Shown here: positions 57,748-64,000 of the stretch, piece after piece | How positions within the stretch are numbered: the stretch's first letter is position 1 | Layout: each line of letters begins with the position of its first letter | NCBI RefSeq assembly: GCF_913055165.1 | Contig: NZ_CAJXJS010000001.1 | Coordinates: 1-64,000 of the forward strand | Source of the DNA: an uncultured Devosia sp. | GTDB taxonomy: Bacteria; Pseudomonadota; Alphaproteobacteria; Rhizobiales; Devosiaceae | Length of the DNA stretch: 64,000 nucleotides | Reading direction: 5' to 3' | Notes under the pieces: generated by a model | Told to the model about the DNA's origin: nothing | What the model saw: the letters and a program-made list of their open reading frames with translations, nothing else | Database searches by the model: none | Position numbers and translations under genes: made by a program

Positions 57748-58231
57748 AAGGTCCCCACTGCGACGGGCGGTCCGGTTGTAGAGCCTGGTGGGGAAACCCA
57801 TCTGCTGACGCAAGCTGTTCTTTAGGTTCGCGGGACAAATTGTAGATCGTCGATAAGCTGAGGTGTCCGTTCTGATCAGTCCAATCCCTTAAGGACGTGG
57901 CCTGACTTCGGGAAAGTCCCTCGATCATCGGCAATGGAGAGTCAGCTGTTGCAGCATTCCGCTCCAGAACCGGACGGTCCGCAAGCGGCCCCGCTTAAGG
58001 CGCTGGCGTGGAGAATTGTGGGGCAGGGGGCTTCCATAACCCGCCGGGCAGGTGGGCGCCCCATTCCTGCCGTTCAGGCGGCCATTTCGATTTCCCGTAA
58101 GCGGTCGGTCCGCTCTGGTCCTGGTAACGTCGAGAACGGGGTGGCTTGCGGACGGTCAGCTTTCAATGGGTTGTGTCCCAAACCTGCCTCTGGCCGGCCT
58201 GCCCCTGCCGACCATCGGTGGCCAAGGGCCA
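57748..58231. other. non-coding stretch with degenerate repeat copy C
   Basis: About 480 bases between gabD and the MFS gene, with no supported gene. The part 57939-58036 matches copy B (47515-47611), and 58012-58086 matches copy A (38095-38156). It is the longest copy, and the other two look like shortened versions of it. Confidence 0.55.
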
Positions 58232-59470
58232 TTATAACTCGCCGCCACGCGATCCGCGTCGACCGATGCTCATGGCGACAACCATGAGCATCATCAGGCC
58301 GGCCAATGAAAAGGTCAGTCGCATGCCTGAAGCGATGGCGCCGGGCTCCGCCTGGGCGAGTGCCGACGTTCCTGTAGCGAGGGCAAAGATCGCGCCCATG
58401 ACCACGGCACCAGCGATCAGGCCAGTATTGCGCGACAGGTTCAGCCAGCCCGATACCGTGCCCCGACGCTCGTTGGGAACATCGCCCATGGCGGATGTAT
58501 TGTTCGCCGCCTGGAAGAGCTGGTAGCCGGGCGTCAGGACAAAAATGCCAATCATGTAGTTGGTTGCGCCAGCCATGTCGGGCAGGAGTGCGAGCAGGAA
58601 TGTCCCTGCCGCCAGCAAGACAGCGCCAATAACGATCACGCTCGCGCTGCCCAAGGCATCGACGAGACGCCCCGACGGGATGCCGCTGGCAATGGAGATT
58701 GCGGGGCCGAGCGTCATGACCAAGCCGACCGCCCTCGCATCGAGCCCCAGCCCTGAGCCGAGATAGAAGGGACCGACGACCAGAGTCGTCATCATCACGG
58801 CGGCGACAAGGACGTTGGACACCAGCGTCACCATCAACCGTCTGTTCAGCTCGGTGCGCCCCTTTGGGGTAGAGACATTTCGCGTGGACCCATCTCTAGG
58901 CAGTGCCACCCAAGCCAGCACGAGCGCAAGCAGAGCCAACGGCACCAGAATGCCGAAAGGACCGCGCCAGCCCCAGACAGGCAACAGCACCCCGCCCAAT
59001 GACGGCCCAAGCGCCGTGCCAACGGCCGAGACGGTGCCGAGCAGGCCCATTGCCCGCCCGAGGTGCGTCTCACCCGCATTCTGGCGCATCAGCGCCAAAG
59101 TCAACGTCATCATCAGGGCGGCGCCAATGCCCTGCACGACTCTGGCCGCAACCAGCAAAGAGAGGTTCGGGGCGAGGCTGCTGGCGAGGGAGGCCACGGC
59201 AAAGAGGCTTACACCCAGCATCAGCATCGGCTTCATACCGAACCTGTCACCCAGTCGTCCGGCCAGCAGCACTGACAGCGTCAGCGCCGCGAGATAAGCA
59301 GCGATGACGCCCTGCACTTGGGCGAAAGGGGCGCTGAAATCCTCGCTCAGTGCGGGCAGCGTGATATTGGCGATGCTGGTGGCCAGCGACGCCAGGCCGA
59401 CGACGGCGGCCAGCATCAGAATGATCAATGTCGGTCGCGATGCGGTTTCGCCTGGGTTCCTAGGGTTCAT
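58232..59470 (-). CDS. MFS drug-efflux-type transporter
   Basis: A 412-residue major facilitator with about twelve membrane segments, of the Bcr/CflA or DHA group. I start it at 59470, where an AAGAGG ribosome site lies upstream on the minus strand. Visible parts are ANITLPALSEDFSAPFAQVQGVIAAYLAALTLSVLLAGRLGDRFGMKP (the loop 2-3 signature) and RVVQGIGAALMMTLTLALMR. It is divergent from the merR gene and its promoter overlaps a SoxR-type operator, so it is probably induced by a compound that the MerR protein recognises. Confidence 0.9.
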   Translation of the reverse strand: MNPRNPGETASRPTLIILMLAAVVGLASLATSIANITLPALSEDFSAPFAQVQGVIAAYLAALTLSVLLAGRLGDRFGMKPMLMLGVSLFAVASLASSLAPNLSLLVAARVVQGIGAALMMTLTLALMRQNAGETHLGRAMGLLGTVSAVGTALGPSLGGVLLPVWGWRGPFGILVPLALLALVLAWVALPRDGSTRNVSTPKGRTELNRRLMVTLVSNVLVAAVMMTTLVVGPFYLGSGLGLDARAVGLVMTLGPAISIASGIPSGRLVDALGSASVIVIGAVLLAAGTFLLALLPDMAGATNYMIGIFVLTPGYQLFQAANNTSAMGDVPNERRGTVSGWLNLSRNTGLIAGAVVMGAIFALATGTSALAQAEPGAIASGMRLTFSLAGLMMLMVVAMSIGRRGSRGGEL

Positions 59471-59503
59471 GGTTGCCTCTTGCAAACAGGGTAGTGGTGG
59501 CCG

Positions 59504-59534
59504 AAGCTGCCACTTCAAGTTAACTTGAGGTCAA
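59504..59534. promoter_or_regulatory. MerR/SoxR-type operator and promoter between the MFS and merR genes
   Basis: CTTCAAGTTAACTTGAGG (59513-59530) matches the E. coli SoxR box CCTCAAGTTAACTTGAGG in 17 of 18 positions, with a perfect 14-bp core palindrome (59515-59528). On the minus strand TTGACC (59534-59529) and CAGCTT (59509-59504) are 19 bases apart, the over-long spacer that MerR-family activators need, and lie 34 bases before the MFS start. On the plus strand the right arm also holds the GAGG ribosome site of merR. Confidence 0.8.
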
Positions 59535-59536
59535 GC

Positions 59537-59932
59537 ATGAAGTTTCTAGATATTGGGGAGGTCGCCGCCCGCAGCGGCATAAAGCCCTCGGCCCTACGCT
59601 ATTACGAGGAGGCCGGCCTGATCCGCTCGGTCGCCCGCCACGGCTTACGCCGGCAATTCCCGCCCGAAGTGCTGCTGCAGCTCAAGCTGATCCTTCTCGG
59701 CAAGAACGCCGGATTCTCACTGGACGAAATCGGCGCCATGTTCGGCCGCGACGGTTTGCCGGACCTGCAACGATCAGCCTTTACCGACAAGGCCGACGCC
59801 ATCGACCGTCAGATCGCAGAACTGCAAGCACTCAGCGACACGCTCCGTCACATCGCCCACTGCCCCGCCCCCTCGCATCTGGAATGCCCGAGCTTCAGGG
59901 CGCTTCTCGCTCGCGTGGAAACGCGTGGATAA
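59537..59932 (+). CDS. MerR-family regulator, SoxR-like but without the Fe-S cysteines
   Basis: A 131-residue MerR regulator starting at 59537 (MKFLDIGEVAARSGIKPSALRYYEEAGLI), with the helix-turn-helix, the wing (RHGLRRQF) and a dimer helix (TDKADAIDRQIAELQALSDTLRHI). Only two cysteines occur, Cys109 and Cys117 in HCPAPSHLECPSF. The SoxR pattern C-x2-C-x-C-x5-C that holds a [2Fe-2S] cluster is absent, so another signal is sensed, perhaps a metal, a thiol reaction or a drug. It almost certainly controls the divergent MFS gene and itself. Confidence 0.9.
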   Translation: MKFLDIGEVAARSGIKPSALRYYEEAGLIRSVARHGLRRQFPPEVLLQLKLILLGKNAGFSLDEIGAMFGRDGLPDLQRSAFTDKADAIDRQIAELQALSDTLRHIAHCPAPSHLECPSFRALLARVETRG

Positions 59933-60321
59933 ACGGAACCGCGCTCAGGTGGATCTCTTCATTGCGCCGAACGCTTTTGAAGTTCTGAAAGCGTGCTTCG
60001 AGCCACTGGTTGACGATGAGCCACGTGTTGAGATCGTATCGTCCGAGTTAGCGGCAAAATAGCTTTGACTCGCTTGCGCGGTATCGGATGTCCACTCTTC
60101 GGCAAAAATCCAATCTGGCCACATGACCGAAATGGGGTCGACTGCAGACTGGCGGAGACGCGCCCCTTTCCCGCCGTCCGCCGCGCTCGCACGGCTCCCC
60201 AAAAGCGGTTGGTGCATGGCCGGCGTAATTGGAAATACACCGTGTCCAATACCGGGCCGGGCCGTGTGTACCGCCATGCAATGGCCTGTCGGTCGGCAGT
60301 GATAGCTAACGTGCGGTTCTA
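59933..60321. other. stretch without a firm gene; possible small frame at 59949-60062
   Basis: 389 bases between merR and the oxoprolinase end. The frame from 59949 (GTG, or from 59925) to the stop at 60060-60062 translates to a protein-like string, DLFIAPNAFEVLKACFEPL followed by VDDEPRVEIVSSELAAK. It has no good ribosome site and looks like the end of a longer protein whose beginning was lost. Nothing else is recognised. Confidence 0.35.
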
Positions 60322-63300
60322 CTACGCCTCGCTGGGTACTGTGCCATAGCCACCGCCGGTCGGGGTAGAGATTGTGATGGCGTCGCCAGTCCCCAATGTT
60401 GTCTTGGTGCAGCCAGGCAGGTCCTCCTGGCTTCCGTCGTGACGACGGATGGTGTTGCGGCCCATTTCGCCTGGCCGCCCGCCCTTGAGACCGAACGGCT
60501 GCACCAACCGGTGTCCTGACAGGATGGCGCAGTTCATCGGCTCCCGGAAACGGATGGTGCGGCTGGTGCCATCCCCACTTCGCCACTGGCCAGCGCCGCC
60601 AGAACCACGGCGAATGTGGAAGTCTTCGAGGACGACAGGAAACCGGCTTTCGAGCACCTCCGGGTCGGTGAGACGCGAGTTTGTCATGTGGGTCTGCACG
60701 CCAGCGACACCGTGGAAGCCCGGGCCTGCCGGAGATCCTGAGCAGATGGTTTCGTAGTACTGGTGGTCGTCGTTGCCGAAAGTGAGATTATTCATCGTGC
60801 CCTGGGCGGACGCCATGGTTCCCAGTGCACCAAACAGGCAGTTGGTCACGGCCTGGCTGACTTCCACATTCCCCGCTACCACTGCGGCGGGCCAGCGTGG
60901 GGACAGCATGCTCCCCTCGGGGATGATGACCTTGATTGGTCTCAGGCACCCGGCATTTATGGGGATTGCGTCGGCGACGATCACGCGGAACGCATAAAGG
61001 ACCGCTGCACGCGTAATCGGTTCCGGCGCGTTGAAATTGTCAGGCTGCTGACCAGATGTGCCGGAGAAATCCACAATAGCTTCGCGGGCCTTGTGATTCA
61101 CCGTCACTTTGACCTGGATTTGGCAGCCCTGATCCATTGGATATGTGAACGTCCCATCCGACAGCTTCTCGATGGCGCGACGGACGCATTCTTCGGCATT
61201 GTCCTGCACATGGCCCATATAGGCTTCCACCGCAGGCAGGCCGAACTGCTCGATCATCCTCGTCAGCTCGTCGGCGCCCTTCTTGTTCGCGGCCACCTGG
61301 GCCTTGAGGTCGGCAATATTCTGCTCGAGGTTGCGGACGGGGTATTCCGCGTCTGTCAGCAGACGACTCAGCTCCTCCGTACGAAACCGCCCTTTGTCGA
61401 CGAGCTTGAAAGTATCAATATAGACGCCCTCCATCTCGATCGTTCGCGCGTCAGGGGACATGGAGCCAGGGGCTGTGCCCCCGATATCGGCATGGTGCCC
61501 CCGCGATGCGGTCCAGAACAGAATGCGCTCGTTGCTGGCGTCGAAAACCGGCGTGCAGACTGTAATGTCCGGCAAGTGGGTGCCGCCGTTGTACGGGGCG
61601 TTGATGGCAAAGACGTCCCCCGGAGAGAAGTGCTGGCCACTTTTTATGATGGCTTCGACCGAACGGTCCATGGACCCCAGATGCACCGGCACATGGGGTG
61701 CGTTGGCCACCAAGGCGCCGCTGCTGTCGAAGAGGGCGCAGGAAAAGTCCAGCCGCTCCTTGATATTGACCGAATATGCCGTGTTCTGAAGGGTCACCCC
61801 CATCTGGTTGGCGACGGACATGAAGAGATTGTTGAAGATTTCCAGCATGACGGGGTCGACATCGGTCCCCAGCGCCTTGGTCCGCCGAATTGGGACAAGG
61901 CGCTTCAGTTCCAAGTTGTTCTGGGGCGTAATTTTGGCTGTCCAACCCGCCTCTACCACGACCGTCTGGTTCGGCTCGATGATTGCCGCCGGGCCGTGCA
62001 CCACATGTCCTGATCGGAGGTGTTCGCGCCGGTAAATGCCGGCCTCATGCCACTCGCCGTTCGAATAGAACCTCGTGCGCTGGTCGGCCTCCGGGAGCCG
62101 GGCGGCTGTCGGCTGTACCGTGCAGACTTCGGGTCGCGAGCCGGTACCGATCGCCTCTACCGACAGCGATTCAACCACCAGCATTTTGCCAGGATCGACG
62201 AACCCAAACCGCGCACGGTGGCTGCGCTCGAAACTTTCCTGCAGCGTGTGTGTGTCGGTGCCGCTCGCCCAATCCTGCCCGAAAGCGATAGCGGGGCTAG
62301 AAAACAGCGGAACTTCCACCGTGGTGTCGGTCCCATGATACCTGAGGTGAACCGTACCATTGACCTTCATCTCTTCGAGATCGACGTGCTGATCAAGAAG
62401 TTCCCCTACCGCCTCCCGGCCAATACGCCGTGAAATGGTGTCCACTTCGGCAATGACGCTGCCATCCAGTTCCAGGTCCACCGTTGCCTGACGGATGGAG
62501 CGCAGGTCTGCCAGCCCCATGCCGTATGCCGACAGCAGCCCGGAATAGGGATGCACCAGAACCGTGCTCATACCCAGTGCGTCGGCAACGAGGCAGGCAT
62601 GCTGGCCGCTCGCCCCGCCGAACGCGTTCAGCACATACTTGGTTACGTCATAGCCGCGAGCAATCGAGATCGACTTGACGGCCTCAGCCATGTTTGCCAC
62701 CGCGATGGCGAGAAAACCATCGGCGACCTGCTCGGGGGTACGTCCATCCCCGATCTGTTGGGCGAGTTCGGCAAAAGCCGCCGTCACAGCCCCGGCATCG
62801 AGGGGCTGGTTCTGGAGGGGGCCGAAGATCGGCGGAAACAGCTCAGGCCGCAGTTTACCAACCATGACGTTGGCATCCGTCACAGTCAGAGGGCCGCCTC
62901 TCCGGTAGCATTTGGGTCCGGGATTGGCTCCGGCGGAATCGGGTCCGACCCGGAACCGTGAACCATCAAAGTGCAGGATCGACCCGCCGCCCGCGGCGAC
63001 GGTATGTATCTGCATCATGGGCGCACGCATCCGAACACCGGCGACCTCGGTTTCGAAGGCACGCTCGTAGTCGCCATCGAAATGGGCGACGTCCGTAGAC
63101 GTTCCGCCCATATCGAATCCTATGGTGCTCGAATAACCAGCTTCAATTGCAGTCTGGGCAAGCGCGACCACACCGCCCGCTGGGCCGGACAGTATTGCAT
63201 CTCTGCCTTGGAAGCGATCGGCGGAAGTCAGCCCGCCGGAGGACATCATGAACATCAGGCGAGCGCCCGAGCGGTCCAGATCGAGTTCTTCGGACACCTG

Positions 63301-63972
63301 GTCAACATAGCGCTTGAGGATGGGCGACAGGTAGGCGTCGACAACCGTCGTGTCGCCCCTGCTAACGAATTTGATGAGCGGTGACACTTCATGGCTCACC
63401 GAAACCTGCGGAAATCCCAAAGCGCGCGCCAGCCTGGCAACCGCTTGCTCGTGAGCGAAGTGACGGTAGCCATGCATCAGCACGATGGCGACCGAACGAA
63501 AACCCTCCGCCCAGAGCCGTTGCAGTTTTTCGGCAACTTCGACCTCATCGAGGGCCCGTTCAACCGTTCCGTCATTGAGGATTCGCTCGTTCAGCTCGAT
63601 CACGCGGCTATAGAGCAGTTCCGGCTTGATGATTTCCTGAGCGAAGATATCGGGCCGTGCCTGATAGCCGATCTCAAGTGCGTCGCGGAAGCCATGCGTG
63701 GTGATCAACGCAGTTGGCTCACCCTTGCGCTCGAGCAGAGCATTGGTCGCCACGGTCGTGCCCATGCGGACATCACCTACAGTACCGGGAGGGATTGGCT
63801 GCCCTGGCTCCAGGGCGAGAAGGGCGCGAATTCCCGCAACGGCGGCATCCCGATACGCCTCGCCATTCTCGGACAGCAACTTCCGTGCATGAAGGTTGCC
63901 CTGAGGGTCGCGACCAATGACGTCGGTAAAGGTGCCGCCGCGATCGATCCAAAAGTCCCAAGCGCGGCCCAT
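60322..63972 (-). CDS. fused hydantoinase A/B, 5-oxoprolinase family
   Basis: A 1216-residue ATP-dependent enzyme opening 5-oxoproline (pyroglutamate) or hydantoin-like rings. The A half (1 to about 700) has the actin-fold motifs [13 protein letters not shown] at the start and [13 protein letters not shown] in the middle. The B half begins near 708 ([42 protein letters not shown]) and carries [12 protein letters not shown] and [19 protein letters not shown] and B are separate genes in many bacteria; the fused form is typical of eukaryotic-like OPLAH and some bacteria. It starts 28 bases before the window end; a transporter may lie beyond. Confidence 0.92.
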   Translation of the reverse strand: MGRAWDFWIDRGGTFTDVIGRDPQGNLHARKLLSENGEAYRDAAVAGIRALLALEPGQPIPPGTVGDVRMGTTVATNALLERKGEPTALITTHGFRDALEIGYQARPDIFAQEIIKPELLYSRVIELNERILNDGTVERALDEVEVAEKLQRLWAEGFRSVAIVLMHGYRHFAHEQAVARLARALGFPQVSVSHEVSPLIKFVSRGDTTVVDAYLSPILKRYVDQVSEELDLDRSGARLMFMMSSGGLTSADRFQGRDAILSGPAGGVVALAQTAIEAGYSSTIGFDMGGTSTDVAHFDGDYERAFETEVAGVRMRAPMMQIHTVAAGGGSILHFDGSRFRVGPDSAGANPGPKCYRRGGPLTVTDANVMVGKLRPELFPPIFGPLQNQPLDAGAVTAAFAELAQQIGDGRTPEQVADGFLAIAVANMAEAVKSISIARGYDVTKYVLNAFGGASGQHACLVADALGMSTVLVHPYSGLLSAYGMGLADLRSIRQATVDLELDGSVIAEVDTISRRIGREAVGELLDQHVDLEEMKVNGTVHLRYHGTDTTVEVPLFSSPAIAFGQDWASGTDTHTLQESFERSHRARFGFVDPGKMLVVESLSVEAIGTGSRPEVCTVQPTAARLPEADQRTRFYSNGEWHEAGIYRREHLRSGHVVHGPAAIIEPNQTVVVEAGWTAKITPQNNLELKRLVPIRRTKALGTDVDPVMLEIFNNLFMSVANQMGVTLQNTAYSVNIKERLDFSCALFDSSGALVANAPHVPVHLGSMDRSVEAIIKSGQHFSPGDVFAINAPYNGGTHLPDITVCTPVFDASNERILFWTASRGHHADIGGTAPGSMSPDARTIEMEGVYIDTFKLVDKGRFRTEELSRLLTDAEYPVRNLEQNIADLKAQVAANKKGADELTRMIEQFGLPAVEAYMGHVQDNAEECVRRAIEKLSDGTFTYPMDQGCQIQVKVTVNHKAREAIVDFSGTSGQQPDNFNAPEPITRAAVLYAFRVIVADAIPINAGCLRPIKVIIPEGSMLSPRWPAAVVAGNVEVSQAVTNCLFGALGTMASAQGTMNNLTFGNDDHQYYETICSGSPAGPGFHGVAGVQTHMTNSRLTDPEVLESRFPVVLEDFHIRRGSGGAGQWRSGDGTSRTIRFREPMNCAILSGHRLVQPFGLKGGRPGEMGRNTIRRHDGSQEDLPGCTKTTLGTGDAITISTPTGGGYGTVPSEA

Positions 63973-64000
63973 CTCTTCGTCCCCATTCTTAATGACATAA

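Overview
The window is high-GC alphaproteobacterial chromosome. The gene set and order (irr-fabA-fabB; ubiB-ubiE facing mutM-rpsT; dnaA, dnaN, recF and gyrB in series; an ActS/ActR (RegB/RegA) two-component pair; a Mur-like box before a SitABCD-type transporter) point to Hyphomicrobiales. The genus is inferred only; Devosia or a close relative is the best guess. I see no rRNA, tRNA, CRISPR array, integrase or intact insertion sequence.

Layout. 0-3.4 kb: a leftward run of small metabolic genes (nat, YdeI-like, DUF1697, ribokinase, YCII-like) ending at a terminator. 3.5-6 kb: irr divergent from fabA-fabB (unsaturated fatty acid synthesis). 6.1-7 kb: a PAS-only protein. 7-12 kb: a leftward, tightly packed block ubiE-ubiB-lipoprotein-dut-DUF2259-like-ThiF-like. 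12-21 kb: the rightward replication core mutM, rpsT, dnaA, a TolA-like secreted protein, dnaN, recF, gyrB. 21-28.6 kb: LLM oxidoreductase, a secreted HExxH protein, a class A penicillin-binding protein with an unusual DPATG-repeat tail, an L,D-transpeptidase, a YgjP-type metallopeptidase and DUF2852. 28.7-32.8 kb: RegB/RegA, DUF1428 and a beta-CASP nuclease. 33-34 kb: an orphan phage-tail-like DUF2793/S74 protein. 34.4-37.9 kb: SitABCD manganese importer with a Mur-like box over its promoter.

From about 38 kb to the end the window looks accessory: small cassettes separated by poorly coding spacers, two broken genes (a VOC protein and an alpha/beta hydrolase) and three degenerate copies of one intergenic repeat. 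The cassettes are: two AraC regulators between DUF4386-like membrane proteins, an NAD(P)-binding protein and a secreted hydrolase; an MFS carrier; a serine hydrolase; an ArsR-SRPBCC pair; a LysR regulator divergent from a polyamine-type ABC importer, gabT and gabD (uptake of an amine or GABA and conversion to succinate); an MFS exporter divergent from a MerR regulator across a near-perfect SoxR box; and a fused 5-oxoprolinase/hydantoinase.

I did not find a clearly new multi-gene system. The strongest leads are the SoxR-type operator controlled by a regulator without the iron-sulfur cysteines, the DPATG-repeat tail on the penicillin-binding protein, the orphan tail-fibre-like gene with its chaperone domain, the secreted HExxH protein, and the dispersed degenerate repeat that marks the cassette boundaries.
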